NCBI GenBank assembly: GCA_963785755.1 | Contig: CAWAXG010000056.1 | Location: forward strand, 124,001-188,000 | Origin: JACCXG01 sp963785755 | GTDB taxonomy: Bacteria > Acidobacteriota > Vicinamibacteria > Vicinamibacterales > 2-12-FULL-66-21 | Direction of reading: 5' to 3' | Length of the DNA: 64,000 nucleotides | Shown here: positions 17,444 through 26,592 of the stretch, piece after piece | Position numbering within the stretch: position 1 is the first letter of the stretch | Layout of the letters: each line of letters opens with the position of its first letter | Program-made: the position numbers and the translations under genes | The notes under the pieces: model-generated | What the model was told of the DNA's origin: nothing | Database searches by the model: none | What the model saw: the letters and a program-made list of their open reading frames with translations, nothing else

Positions 17444-19108
17444 TTGGACCGCGAGACGCTGGAAGTCGACATCCTGATCGTTGGCGGTGGACCGGCCGGC
17501 CTCTCGGCGGCGCTGCGGATCGCACAACTGCAGAAGCAGCACGGCGGCGAGCCGCTGACTGTCGCGGTGATCGAGAAAGCGCGCGAGACCGGTGCCCATA
17601 TGCTGTCGGGGGCCGTGCTGGATCCCCGGACCCTGAACGACCTCGTTCCGGATTACCAACAGCGAGGCGCTCCATTAGCCGCTGAAGTGCACCACGACCA
17701 CGTGTACTTCCTCACCCGCGGCGGCAAATTCCGTTTTCCGATCACACCGCCGCCGCTCGCCAATCACGGCAACTACATCATTTCGCTGAGCCGCTTCGTC
17801 AAGTGGCTGGGCGGCCTGGTCGAAGCGGAAGGCATCGATCTCTTCACCGGCTTTGCCGCGGCGGAGCTCCTGTACGACGGCAACCGCGTCGCCGGCGTGC
17901 GGACCGGCGATCGCGGTATCGGACGCCACGGCGAGATCAAGACGACGTTCGAGCCGGGTGTCGATGTCCGGGCGCGCGTCACGATTCTCAGCGACGGCGT
18001 CCGCGGCAACCTGACCAAAGCGCTGATTCGCCGTCTCGCCCTCGACGATGGCCGTGCCGCGCAGCAATACGCGCTCGGCATCAAAGAGCTGTGGGAAGTG
18101 CCGAAGGACCGCGTCGCGGCCGGGACCGTGATCCATACGATGGGCTATCCGCTGCGCATGGAGGAGTTCGGCGGCGGCTTCATCTACGCGATGCCCGATG
18201 GCCTCGTGTCGGTTGGATTCGTCTGCGGGCTCGATTATCGCGATCCGATGTTCGACCCCCACGTCGCGTTCCAGCACTTCAAACGACATCCTCTCGTCGC
18301 GTCGCTCCTGGCGAATGGACAGATGGTCCGCTACGGCGCGAAAGCGCTGCCCGAGGGAGGCTGGCACACCATTCCGCGCGTGTACGCGGACGGCGTGCTC
18401 ATCGCCGGCGACGCCGGCAGTTTTCTGAACTCGATGCGGTTGAAGGGGATTCACCTGGCGATGCGAACCGGCATGCTCGCCGCCGAGTCGGCGTTCGAGG
18501 CTGTCCGGGCGAACGACGTCTCAGCCGCGAGACTGCAGTCGTACGAACGAAGGATCCACGCCAGCGATGTGAAGAGCGAGCTGTACCCGGTCCGCAACGT
18601 TCATCAGAGCTTCGGCTACGGCCTGGTCGCGGGTCTCCTGTATGCCGGGTTCTCGCTGATTTCGGGCGGGTGGTGGTTCAAGGATCCGATGCCCTCACGC
18701 GCCGGCTTCGAGCGGATGCAGAAGATCGCGGACTACTATCGCGACGGCCCCCCGGATCCGGACTCGACCGTGAACCCCGCGCGAATCGATCGCCAGCTGA
18801 CGTTCGATCGACTGACGAACGTTCACTATTCCGGAACGCGGCATGCCGAGGACCAGCCGTCGCACCTGATCGTGCACGACGTGGACATCTGCCGGACGCG
18901 CTGTCGAGAGGAGTACGGCAACCCGTGCACGCGATTCTGTCCGGCGAACGTCTACGAAATGGTCGACGCGGGCGACGGAACCAAGAAGCTCCAGATCAAT
19001 GCCTCGAACTGCGTGCACTGCAAGACCTGCGACATCATGGACCCCTACCAGCTGATTGATTGGGTGCCGCCGGAAGGAGGCGGAGGGCCGCAGTACGAAG
19101 GGATGTGA
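17444..19108 (+). CDS. Electron transfer flavoprotein:quinone oxidoreductase
   Basis: A 554-aa membrane-associated flavoprotein that passes electrons from EtfAB to the quinone pool, presumably menaquinone here. The N-terminal FAD motif is LIVGGGPAGLSAALRI. GDAGSFLNSMRLKGIH is the second FAD segment. A C-terminal [4Fe-4S] site is formed by Cys residues in CRTRCREEYGNPCTRFCP and NCVHCKTCDI. The closing sequence WVPPEGGGGPQYEGM is diagnostic. The start is TTG 17444, after GAGGAG. The gene ends exactly where the next TTG begins. Confidence 0.95.
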   Translation: MDRETLEVDILIVGGGPAGLSAALRIAQLQKQHGGEPLTVAVIEKARETGAHMLSGAVLDPRTLNDLVPDYQQRGAPLAAEVHHDHVYFLTRGGKFRFPITPPPLANHGNYIISLSRFVKWLGGLVEAEGIDLFTGFAAAELLYDGNRVAGVRTGDRGIGRHGEIKTTFEPGVDVRARVTILSDGVRGNLTKALIRRLALDDGRAAQQYALGIKELWEVPKDRVAAGTVIHTMGYPLRMEEFGGGFIYAMPDGLVSVGFVCGLDYRDPMFDPHVAFQHFKRHPLVASLLANGQMVRYGAKALPEGGWHTIPRVYADGVLIAGDAGSFLNSMRLKGIHLAMRTGMLAAESAFEAVRANDVSAARLQSYERRIHASDVKSELYPVRNVHQSFGYGLVAGLLYAGFSLISGGWWFKDPMPSRAGFERMQKIADYYRDGPPDPDSTVNPARIDRQLTFDRLTNVHYSGTRHAEDQPSHLIVHDVDICRTRCREEYGNPCTRFCPANVYEMVDAGDGTKKLQINASNCVHCKTCDIMDPYQLIDWVPPEGGGGPQYEGM

Positions 19109-19771
19109 TTGGCCGCCCTGACTTCGACCCGTCGAGCGAAAGCGGCCGCCGTCGCCGCGGCCGCCTATCCGCTGGTGGCGGCGCTCGGCCGGACGCTCGA
19201 CTGGAGGGTCGAGGGCGCGAGCCACTACGATGAGCTCGTGCGCTCGGGCCGGCCGCCGATTCTGGCGCTCTGGCATGGCCGCATCCTGCCGGCGACGCTG
19301 TACTGGCGCGGCCGCGGCATCGTCGCGATGACGAGCGAGAACTTCGACGGCGAGTGGGTCGCGCGGCTGATGGCGCGCTTTGGGTTTCGCGCCGCTCGCG
19401 GATCCACGTCGCGGGGCGGGTCTCGCGCGCTCGTGCAACTGCGCCGCGAGCTCGCGGCGGGACAGGTGGCAGCGTTCACCGTCGACGGTCCGCGCGGTCC
19501 GGCGCGGGTCGCACAGCCAGGGGCCGTCTGGCTGGCCGGTGCGACGGGTCATCCGGTGCTGCCGTTCCATATCGAAGCCGCGCGCTCGTGGAGCGCGGGC
19601 AGCTGGGATCGGACCCTGGTGCCGAAGCCCTTCTCCGCGGTGGCCATCGCCATCGGCGAGCCGTTCACGGTTCCAAGTACGGACGACGAGCTGGTCCGCG
19701 AGAGCTGCCGCGACCTCGAGCGCCGTCTCGAGCTGCTGGAGAAGAGATGTGCCGCGTTGCTGAAGCCGTGA
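19109..19771 (+). CDS. DUF374 lysophospholipid acyltransferase-like protein
   Basis: A 220-aa protein of the DUF374 group in the glycerolipid acyltransferase superfamily. The catalytic-type motif is ALWHGRIL (WHG instead of the usual HX4D). The family block TSENFDGEWVARLM and the substrate motif FTVDGPRGPARVAQPG follow. The N-terminus is Ala-rich with a weak hydrophobic segment, suggesting membrane association. TTG 19109 abuts the stop of the quinone oxidoreductase. In other bacteria this family sits near lipid A genes, so an envelope-lipid role is likely but not shown. Confidence 0.82.
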   Translation: MAALTSTRRAKAAAVAAAAYPLVAALGRTLDWRVEGASHYDELVRSGRPPILALWHGRILPATLYWRGRGIVAMTSENFDGEWVARLMARFGFRAARGSTSRGGSRALVQLRRELAAGQVAAFTVDGPRGPARVAQPGAVWLAGATGHPVLPFHIEAARSWSAGSWDRTLVPKPFSAVAIAIGEPFTVPSTDDELVRESCRDLERRLELLEKRCAALLKP

Positions 19772-19808
19772 TCGCGTACTGCCAACCGCTGACGCCATAC
19801 TCCATTAC

Positions 19809-20816
19809 ATGCTGTTGATCGCAAGCCCCCGGTTCGAGGAGCACGTGACGCCGCCCGGCCATCCGGAGCGCATGGAGCGCGCGCGCGTATTCAATGCCGT
19901 CGCTGCCGGCTGGGTGAAGCAGGGTGGCCGCAGTATCGGCCCGCGGGCCGCGACGCGCGTCGAGCTCGAGCGCGTGCATGATGTGGACTATCTGGATCGA
20001 CTGGCGGCCACCGCGGGACGTGCGGTCATGCTCGACGCCGACACCTACACATCGCCGGAGTCCCTCGAGATTGCGTCACTGGCCGCCGGCGCCGCCGTTC
20101 AGGCCGCCGAACACGCGCTCGATCACCAGGAGCCGGCATTCGCGCTCGTGCGGCCGCCAGGGCATCACGCGGAGCCGGACAAGGCCATGGGGTTCTGCCT
20201 CTACAACAACGTCGCCGTCGCGGCGGCGGCGGCGCGTGCGCGGGGCGTCGATCGCGTCGCGATCGTGGACATCGATGTCCATCACGGGAACGGCACGCAG
20301 TGGATGTTTTACAGCGATCCGTCAGTCCTCTACATCTCGAGCCATCAGTTTCCTTTCTATCCTGGAACGGGCGCCGCGGATGAGGTCGGGTCAGGCAAAG
20401 GGGCCGGGTTCACGGTCAACATCCCGCTGGAGGCGGGTGCGACCGATGCCGACTACCAGCTGGCCTACACACGGATCGTGGTGCCGGTGCTCCAGCAGTT
20501 TGCTCCGCAGCTGACCCTCATCTCGGCCGGCTACGACGCGCACGAACGCGATCCGCTCGCGTCCATGCGCGTGACCACGGCGGGCTATATGGTCATCGTC
20601 GCGGCCACGTCGGCGATTGCGAGCAGTCACGGTGCACTCGCGCTCGTGACCGAAGGTGGCTACGACTTCGATGCGCTGACCGAATGCCTGGAGGCGTCCT
20701 TCCTGGCCGTGCATGCCGGCGGCGCCTGGTCCGCGCCGGACCAGGCGTCTGCGCCCCGAGGTGAGCGTGCGATCGACGCCGTGCGCACGGCGCACAGCCG
20801 CTACTGGCGCCTGTAG
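19809..20816 (+). CDS. Histone deacetylase-family protein (acetoin utilisation/HDAC type)
   Basis: A 335-aa zinc hydrolase of the arginase-deacetylase fold, probably acting on acetylated lysine, polyamine or a similar small amide. RPPGHHAEPDKAMGFC holds the catalytic His pair. The zinc ligands lie in DIDVHHGNGT and SAGYDAHERDPL. SHQFPFYPGTGAADEVG matches class II-like bacterial enzymes. It stands alone between the acyltransferase gene and leuS, so context does not reveal a substrate. ATG 19809 gives the normal MLLIASPRFEEHVTPPGHPE start. Confidence 0.9.
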   Translation: MLLIASPRFEEHVTPPGHPERMERARVFNAVAAGWVKQGGRSIGPRAATRVELERVHDVDYLDRLAATAGRAVMLDADTYTSPESLEIASLAAGAAVQAAEHALDHQEPAFALVRPPGHHAEPDKAMGFCLYNNVAVAAAAARARGVDRVAIVDIDVHHGNGTQWMFYSDPSVLYISSHQFPFYPGTGAADEVGSGKGAGFTVNIPLEAGATDADYQLAYTRIVVPVLQQFAPQLTLISAGYDAHERDPLASMRVTTAGYMVIVAATSAIASSHGALALVTEGGYDFDALTECLEASFLAVHAGGAWSAPDQASAPRGERAIDAVRTAHSRYWRL

Positions 20817-20854
20817 AGCAGCGGCGGCCGCCGCCACGGCTGCTGAATGCCCGA

Positions 20855-20860
20855 TATAAT
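20855..20860 (+). promoter_or_regulatory. TATAAT -10 box of leuS, probable leaderless message
   Basis: A perfect TATAAT ends nine bases before the GTG start of leuS. No Shine-Dalgarno sequence fits between them. Transcription would begin at or within a few bases of the start codon. Confidence 0.6.
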
Positions 20861-20869
20861 CGAAAGATT

Positions 20870-23416
20870 GTGGCCGATTACAAACCCCAGACAGTCGAGA
20901 GGAAGTGGCAGGACCGGTGGCGTGCCAGCCGCGCCTTCGAGGTGACCGAGGCTTCAGACAAGCCGAAATACTACTGTCTCGAGATGTTCGCCTACCCCTC
21001 CGGCCACGCGCACGTCGGACACGTTCGCAACTACATGATCGGGGACGTCATCGCCCGCATGAAGCGCATGCGCGGCTACAACGTGCTCCACCCTTTCGGA
21101 TGGGATGCCTTCGGCCTGCCGGCGGAGAACGCGGCCATCAAGAACAAGACCCACCCGCAGAAATGGACGCTCGAGAACATCGAGCACATGAAAGGCCAGC
21201 TGCAGCGGCTCGGGATCAGCTACGCGTGGGAGCGGGAGATCGCGACCTGCCTGCCCGACTACTACCACTGGAACCAGTGGCTGTTCCTGAAGATGCTGGA
21301 GCGCGATCTCGCGTACCGGCGCCGCTCCAGCGTGAACTGGTGCCCGAGCTGCAACACGGTTCTCGCGAACGAGCAGGTCGTCAACGGCGAGTGCTGGCGG
21401 TGCGGATCGGTCGTCACGGTCCGCGAGCTGGAGCAATGGTTCTTCCGCATCACCCACTACGCCGACGAACTGCTCGAAGCCACCGATCGGCTGACCGAGT
21501 GGCCCGAGAAGGTTCTGACGATGCAGCGGAACTGGATCGGCAAGTCGGTCGGCGCTCGCGTGAAATTCCCGCTCGCGGATGGCGGGTCAGCGGAAGAGGC
21601 CATCGAGGTCTTCACAACGCGGATCGACACGATCCATGGGGCGACGTTCGTGCTGCTCGCGCCTGAGCACCCGCTCGTGCAGCGATGGGCGCGGGAGCCC
21701 GGCGGCGATCGGCTGGCGGAGGGGCTGAAGCGCTTCCAGGCGCAGGACCGCACAGCGCGCATGACCGGGGAGGTCGAGAAGGAGGGCGTGGACACCGGCC
21801 GGCGGGCGATCAATCCGTTCACGAATCAGCCCATTCCCATCTGGGTCGCCAACTTCGTCCTGATCGAATATGGCACGGGTGCCGTCATGGCGGTCCCGGC
21901 GCACGATCAGCGCGATTTCGAATTCGCCCGCAAGTACAGCCTGCCGATCAGGGTCGTCGTTCGTCCGTCCGATGGCGAGGCGGCATCGCCGGACGCCATG
22001 ACCGAAGCGACCTCGAACGACGGCGTGCTCGTGCAGTCCGGCCGCTACGACGGGATGCCATCAGATGACGCGCGGATGGCGCTGACCGAGGAGGCATCAC
22101 GCCGGAGCATCGGCGAGGCGACCGTCCAGTATCGTCTGAAGGACTGGGGCATTTCGCGCCAGCGCTACTGGGGCACGCCGATCCCGGTTGTCTATTGCGC
22201 GAAGTGCGGCATGGTGCCGGTGCCGTACGACAGCCTTCCCGTAGTGCTGCCTGAGCTGGCGGAGTTCAGCGGGCGCGGCGACTCGCCGCTGGCGCAGGTG
22301 CCGGAATTCGTCAACACCAAGTGCCCCGAGTGCGGTGGACCGGCACGCCGGGAGACCGACACGATGGATACCTTCGTCGATTCGTCGTGGTACTTCTTCC
22401 GGTTCTGCGATCCTCACAACCAGGACCTGCCGTTCGATCCGGAGATGGTCGCCTACTGGGGGCCTGTCGACTTCTACAGCGGCGGCGTCGAGCACGCGAT
22501 CCTGCATCTGATCTACTCGAGGTTTTTCTGCCGCGTCTTCCGCGACATCGGCCTGACCCATCTCGACGAGCCCTTCGCCAGACTGCTCACGCAGGGCATG
22601 GTGCTCAAGGAAGGGCAGGTCATGTCCAAATCGAAGGGCAACGTCGTCGACCCCGACGACATGATCGAGAAGTACGGCGCCGACGCTCTGCGTTTATACG
22701 TGATGTTCGTGGCGCCGCCCGAGAAGGAAATCGAGTGGACCGACGCCGGGCTCGAGGGCAGCTTCAGGTTCCTGGCGCGCGTCTGGCGCCTGGTCGACCA
22801 GCTCGCGGACACGGTCGGCGGCGAAGGTATTCCAAGCCCGGATGCGCTGACGCTCGATGCCGACGAGCGCGGCCTGCGGCGGAAGGCGCACGACACGATT
22901 CGACGCATCACGCTGGACCTGGATCCGCGCGCCCACCTGAACACGGCGGTGTCGGGGTTGATGGAACTCGTGAACGAGCTCTACGCGTTCTGCGCCCGTC
23001 CTGGCTGCACGCTGATCGGGCGTGAGGCGGGGGACCCTGGCACCGTTGGCACCGCCGTCCGACCCGAGACGGTGGCAGTATTGAAAGAGGCGGTCGAAGC
23101 GCTGACGCTGATGATCTCGCCGTTTGCGCCGCACATGGCCGAAGAGCTGTGGGAACGGCTCGGGCATCCCGATGGCATCACGGCAGCGGGATGGCCGCGG
23201 TACGATGAGGCGGTTGCCCGCGCGGAGCAGATCGTCGTGCCGGTGCAGGTGAACGGCAAGGTGCGCGCGCGCCTGACGGTCCCGGCGGATATCTCTGAAG
23301 AGGCACTGCGCGAACTGGCGCTGAAGGACCCGCAGGTCGGCAAACATCTCGAGGGGAAAGTCATCAGAAAGGTGGTCGTTGTGAATGGCCGTCTGGTGAG
23401 CGTGGTAACCGAATGA
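20870..23416 (+). CDS. leuS: Leucyl-tRNA synthetase
   Basis: An 848-aa class I aminoacyl-tRNA synthetase. The HIGH-type motif is PSGHAHVGHVRNY, and the KMSKS motif is MSKSKGNVVDPDD. The editing (CP1) domain includes the FTTRIDTIHGATFV segment and GTGAVMAVPAHDQRDFEFA. A zinc-type Cys set is seen in WCPSCNTVLANEQVVNG and CWRCG. The start is GTG 20870, directly downstream of a -10 box. Its stop shares ATGA with the lipoprotein gene that follows. Confidence 0.97.
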   Translation: MADYKPQTVERKWQDRWRASRAFEVTEASDKPKYYCLEMFAYPSGHAHVGHVRNYMIGDVIARMKRMRGYNVLHPFGWDAFGLPAENAAIKNKTHPQKWTLENIEHMKGQLQRLGISYAWEREIATCLPDYYHWNQWLFLKMLERDLAYRRRSSVNWCPSCNTVLANEQVVNGECWRCGSVVTVRELEQWFFRITHYADELLEATDRLTEWPEKVLTMQRNWIGKSVGARVKFPLADGGSAEEAIEVFTTRIDTIHGATFVLLAPEHPLVQRWAREPGGDRLAEGLKRFQAQDRTARMTGEVEKEGVDTGRRAINPFTNQPIPIWVANFVLIEYGTGAVMAVPAHDQRDFEFARKYSLPIRVVVRPSDGEAASPDAMTEATSNDGVLVQSGRYDGMPSDDARMALTEEASRRSIGEATVQYRLKDWGISRQRYWGTPIPVVYCAKCGMVPVPYDSLPVVLPELAEFSGRGDSPLAQVPEFVNTKCPECGGPARRETDTMDTFVDSSWYFFRFCDPHNQDLPFDPEMVAYWGPVDFYSGGVEHAILHLIYSRFFCRVFRDIGLTHLDEPFARLLTQGMVLKEGQVMSKSKGNVVDPDDMIEKYGADALRLYVMFVAPPEKEIEWTDAGLEGSFRFLARVWRLVDQLADTVGGEGIPSPDALTLDADERGLRRKAHDTIRRITLDLDPRAHLNTAVSGLMELVNELYAFCARPGCTLIGREAGDPGTVGTAVRPETVAVLKEAVEALTLMISPFAPHMAEELWERLGHPDGITAAGWPRYDEAVARAEQIVVPVQVNGKVRARLTVPADISEEALRELALKDPQVGKHLEGKVIRKVVVVNGRLVSVVTE

Positions 23417-23961
23417 TGCGCCCTACAGTGCGCCGCCTGATCCTGACGCAGATCCTGGCGTCGAGCGTTCTGCTCGCCGGGTGCGGATACTCCCTGGCCG
23501 GGCGCGGGTCGTTCCTGCCGGAATACATCAGGACGATCGGCGTGCCGCAGTTCACGAACCACACCCAGGTGTTCGACATCGACCGGCGTGTCTCGGATCG
23601 TGTGCGCGCGGAGCTGACCAACCGCGGGAAGTACAAGGTCCTGCCGGCCGAGACCGGCGCGGATGCGGTGCTGACCGGCGAGATCACCTACATCGCCATT
23701 ACCCCGGCATCGTTCAACCAGCAGCAGCAGGCGACGCGCTACGTACTGATCATGGCCGCGAAGGTGGAGTTCAAGGATCTGAAGACGGGGAAGGTCCTCT
23801 GGTCCAATCCGGCGATGCAGTTCCGCGACGAGTTCGAGCCGACGACGGGCACGAGCGCCATCGACCCGTCGGCGTTCTTCGGCCAGGACACCAACGCGCT
23901 GGAGCGGCTCGCGGCCGAGTTCGCGCGATCGGTGGTGAGCGCGCTGCTCGAAGCGTTCTGA
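23413..23961 (+). CDS. lptE: LPS-assembly lipoprotein LptE family
   Basis: A 182-aa outer-membrane lipoprotein that plugs the LptD barrel in LPS export. The signal peptide ends in lipobox LAGC with Cys24, followed by GYSLAGRG, the family start. VFDIDRRVSDRVRAELTNRGKY and GEITYIAI fit the LptE fold. Its place between leuS and holA is the conserved position of lptE in many Gram-negatives. It overlaps leuS by four bases (ATGA). Sequence identity in this family is low, so context matters. Confidence 0.85.
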   Translation: MMRPTVRRLILTQILASSVLLAGCGYSLAGRGSFLPEYIRTIGVPQFTNHTQVFDIDRRVSDRVRAELTNRGKYKVLPAETGADAVLTGEITYIAITPASFNQQQQATRYVLIMAAKVEFKDLKTGKVLWSNPAMQFRDEFEPTTGTSAIDPSAFFGQDTNALERLAAEFARSVVSALLEAF

Positions 23962-23962
23962 G

Positions 23963-24958
23963 ATGCCCGCCTCGACGCCTGCCACGGTCCGCAAGCAGAT
24001 CGCGCAGGGAAAACCCGACCCTGTCTATCTCATCGTCGGCGACGATGATGCCGCGATGTCACGGCTCGCGGCGGATATCACCGCGATCGTCGACGACTCG
24101 CTCCGTGCGTTCAACACCGAGAGGCTGTACGCCGGCGACAAGGGCGTCACCCCGGTCGCGATCGTCGAGGCCGCTCGACTGCTGCCGATGATGGCCGATC
24201 GCCGCGTGGTGGTCGTGCTGCGCGCCGAGAGGTTGCTGAAACCCAGGCGCAAGGGCAAGGCCGCGATCGAAGCCGAGACCCCCGACGAGGCCGCCGAGCC
24301 GCCAGGGGAGCTCGATGTGCTCGACGCCTATATCAAGGATCCGGTCCCGCAGACGACGCTGGTGCTGGTCGCGGGCGACGTCGATCGCGCGCGGAAGATC
24401 TACAAGACGATCCAGAAGCAGGCGACCATCGTCGAGTGCTGGGGCCTGAAGCCCGGGCGCGATGTCAAAGTCGACCTGCGCGAGGTCGCCCGGACGGCCG
24501 AGCAGCTCGTCCGTCAGGCGGCCGCGCAGGCCGGGCAGCAGATCGACGCCGATGCTGCCAGGCTGGTGGCGGGGAGGGCAGGCACCGACATCTCGCGTCT
24601 CCGCGGCGACGTCGAGCGGTTGCTCCTGTATGCGACGGGGAGTCCGAAGATCACCCTCGAGGATGCCCGTCAGATTGTCAGCGCCGAGACAGCGCAGGAC
24701 GACTGGGCGGTGACCAATGCGATTCAGCGGCGGGATGCGCCCGAGGCGCTGCGGCAGCTCGCGCTCAGCCTGGAGGCAGGCGGCGTGCCGTATCAGATCC
24801 TCGGGCAGCTGGCGTGGTTCGTACGGGAACGGATGCCGGACCCGCGACGGGTGCCGGCAGCGATCGAGTCGTTGTTCAGAACGGATCTGGACTTGAAGAG
24901 CTCCGGCGGCGACCCCCGCATCCTGCTCGAGCGGCTGGTCGTGGAGCTATGCCGCTGA
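23963..24958 (+). CDS. holA: DNA polymerase III delta subunit HolA
   Basis: A 331-aa clamp-loader subunit that opens the sliding clamp. The N-terminal PVYLIVGDDD, RRVVVVLRAERLL, the TTLVLVAGDVDRARKIYK segment, the GTDISRLRGDVERLLLYA signature and the C-terminal helical collar VPYQILGQLAWFVRER match the family. A charged insertion (KPRRKGKAAIEAETPDE) sits in the middle. It follows lptE by one base. Its last 12 bases overlap the end of rpsT on the other strand. Confidence 0.93.
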   Translation: MPASTPATVRKQIAQGKPDPVYLIVGDDDAAMSRLAADITAIVDDSLRAFNTERLYAGDKGVTPVAIVEAARLLPMMADRRVVVVLRAERLLKPRRKGKAAIEAETPDEAAEPPGELDVLDAYIKDPVPQTTLVLVAGDVDRARKIYKTIQKQATIVECWGLKPGRDVKVDLREVARTAEQLVRQAAAQAGQQIDADAARLVAGRAGTDISRLRGDVERLLLYATGSPKITLEDARQIVSAETAQDDWAVTNAIQRRDAPEALRQLALSLEAGGVPYQILGQLAWFVRERMPDPRRVPAAIESLFRTDLDLKSSGGDPRILLERLVVELCR

Positions 24959-25216
24959 CTTCTTCGCGACGCGGCTGGCGAGGCGCGACTTGTAGCGCCC
25001 GGCCGTGTTCCGATGGATGAGGCCCTTGCCGGCCATCTTGTCGACCAGCGAGATCGTACTGCGCAGCGCGTCCTTGACCTGCGCCGCATCCCCTTCGTCG
25101 ATCGCCGCGCGGATGTCGCGGAGCGCGCGGCGGAGCCGGGTGCGCATCTGCCGGTTGTGTTCGCGCCGGACGACGTTCTGGCGATGCGCTTTCAGAGCGG
25201 AATCGTGACTGGCCAC
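24947..25216 (-). CDS. rpsT: 30S ribosomal protein S20 (bS20)
   Basis: An 89-aa basic ribosomal protein. ALKAHRQNVVRREHNRQMRTRLRRAL and the C-terminal DKMAGKGLIHRNTAGRYKSRLAS are diagnostic. It is convergent with holA with a 12-bp coding overlap. The leader is about 85 bases if transcription begins at the TATAAT near 25311. In other bacteria S20 can repress its own translation; nothing here proves that. Confidence 0.97.
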   Translation of the reverse strand: MASHDSALKAHRQNVVRREHNRQMRTRLRRALRDIRAAIDEGDAAQVKDALRSTISLVDKMAGKGLIHRNTAGRYKSRLASRVAKKSAA

Positions 25217-25310
25217 TTGAAGTAATCCTTCGTTCTATGGGTTGCAGCACGTCGCACCACGCAAGTCCAACGCGCCAGATGGCCGCCGCAGCAGCCTTTA
25301 CAAACCCCCG

Positions 25311-25316
25311 ATTATA
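25311..25316 (-). promoter_or_regulatory. TATAAT -10 box for rpsT
   Basis: The plus-strand ATTATA reads TATAAT on the minus strand, about 95 bases before the rpsT start. It sits only two bases from the ATG of the divergent S4 gene, so that gene has almost no upstream space. Confidence 0.55.
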
Positions 25317-25318
25317 GC

Positions 25319-25711
25319 ATGGAGACTCAGAGGCTCGACGTCTGGCTCGATATCACGTGCCTGTTCCGGACGCGATCGGAGGCGCAAAAGGCCTGCAGAA
25401 CGGGGCGCGTTTCCGTGAACGGCCAGCCCGCGAAGCCCAACCGGGAGGTCAGGGCAGGCGACCAGGTCGTGGTGTCGCGTCCGTTCGGCCGCAAGCAGTC
25501 CCTGGTCGTACGGGGGCTGGCGGAGAAGCACATCGCGAAGGCCGAGGCCCGCGCTCTTTACGAGGACCGCACGCCGCCGCCGAGCCCTGAGGAGGTCGAG
25601 ATGCGCCGGCTGGAACGGCTCACGCGAGCGTTGAGCGGGACGCGCCCGGCCACGCCCGACAAGCGCGAGCGGCGACGAATCAGGAAATTGAAGGAAGGAT
25701 CGGAGCGCTGA
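25319..25711 (+). CDS. RNA-binding S4 domain protein (Hsp15/HslR-like)
   Basis: A 130-aa basic protein with an S4 RNA-binding domain at residues 1-60: RLDVWLDITCLFRTRSEAQKAC, GRVSVNGQPAKPNREVRAGDQVVV. The C-terminus is a charged helix with many Arg and Lys. Hsp15 homologues rescue stalled 50S subunits that carry peptidyl-tRNA; this role is inferred. No ribosome site precedes ATG 25319, and the rpsT -10 box lies immediately upstream on the other strand. Confidence 0.85.
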   Translation: METQRLDVWLDITCLFRTRSEAQKACRTGRVSVNGQPAKPNREVRAGDQVVVSRPFGRKQSLVVRGLAEKHIAKAEARALYEDRTPPPSPEEVEMRRLERLTRALSGTRPATPDKRERRRIRKLKEGSER

Positions 25712-25732
25712 TCGCTCCAGCGAGAACAGCGT

Positions 25733-26452
25733 TCAGCGGCGTTCGACGGCCTTGACCTGCTCGGCGCCCGCGACGGCCTTGCTCGTGTATCGGACGATTT
25801 CGCGGCCGTCCACGACCTCGACGGTCCGATAGATGCGCCTGCTGGGACCCGAGAGCGAGCCGCCGGTTCCTGCGGTGCTGTTGCTGATCTTCTCGACGTA
25901 CGCACGCGTCTCGCGATACGGGGGCACCTTGCCGCCGTATTTCTTCACCGCCCCGGGGCCGGCGTTGTAGGCGGCGAGCGCGAGCTCCACCTTGCCATCG
26001 TAGCGATCGAGCAGCTGTTTGAGATATGCGACGCCGGCTCGTACGTTTTCGGCTGGATTGTACGGGTCGCGCACTCGGAACTCGGCCGCGGTCGCCGGCA
26101 TCAGCTGCATCAACCCCATCGCGCCTTTGGGCGAGATCGCCCGCGGATTGAAGGCGGATTCGGCCTGTATCACCGCGCGCACGAGATCTGCGCTGACCGA
26201 ATTCAGCTCCGAGTGTTCCTCGATCAGCGATTGATACTGCGCGGCACGGCCGCTCAGCGGTTTCGTGGTCCGGTAGACGGCCCCCGACGTCACGCTGTAG
26301 GTCTTCGCCGACGAGTCCTTCTTCTTGTCGGACAGGACGATATTGCCGGCCCCATCGCGCCAGGCATAGATCTGCGCGTAGGCGCCGACCGGAGAGATCA
26401 GCGCGATGACCGTCGCGCAGACGGCGGCACGGAGCGCGGTGCGGATGTTCAA
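25733..26452 (-). CDS. Lytic transglycosylase with DUF4124 and SLT domains
   Basis: A 239-aa exported protein. A signal peptide (about residues 1-26, ending AYAQ) is followed by a DUF4124-like segment IYAWRDGAGNIVLSDKK. An SLT domain at about 80-200 has the catalytic Glu in IQAESAFNPRAISPKGAMGLMQLMP and the AAYNAGPGAV motif. It probably cleaves peptidoglycan glycan strands in the periplasm. The C-terminal 40 residues contain a VYRTVEVVDGREIVRYTS repeat-like stretch. It stands as a single gene, head-on to the S4 gene and downstream of alaS. Confidence 0.92.
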   Translation of the reverse strand: MNIRTALRAAVCATVIALISPVGAYAQIYAWRDGAGNIVLSDKKKDSSAKTYSVTSGAVYRTTKPLSGRAAQYQSLIEEHSELNSVSADLVRAVIQAESAFNPRAISPKGAMGLMQLMPATAAEFRVRDPYNPAENVRAGVAYLKQLLDRYDGKVELALAAYNAGPGAVKKYGGKVPPYRETRAYVEKISNSTAGTGGSLSGPSRRIYRTVEVVDGREIVRYTSKAVAGAEQVKAVERR

Positions 26453-26547
26453 GGCGTTCAGCTCGAGGGATGCGGCGGGGCAGACGTGGAGGTCTCCCGC
26501 CGCAGTGCTGAACGCAAGGGGGATGCCCTCGCGGAATCAGGTACTTA

Positions 26548-26561
26548 CGGCAGATCTGCCG
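26548..26561. promoter_or_regulatory. 14-bp perfect palindrome CGGCAGATCTGCCG
   Basis: The palindrome lies 96 bases upstream of the transglycosylase start and 32 bases beyond the alaS stop. It could be an operator for the former or part of an alaS terminator, although no T-run follows on the minus strand. Confidence 0.35.
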
Positions 26562-26592
26562 GGTTAGTGTGCTAAAACTGCACGCCCGGAAT

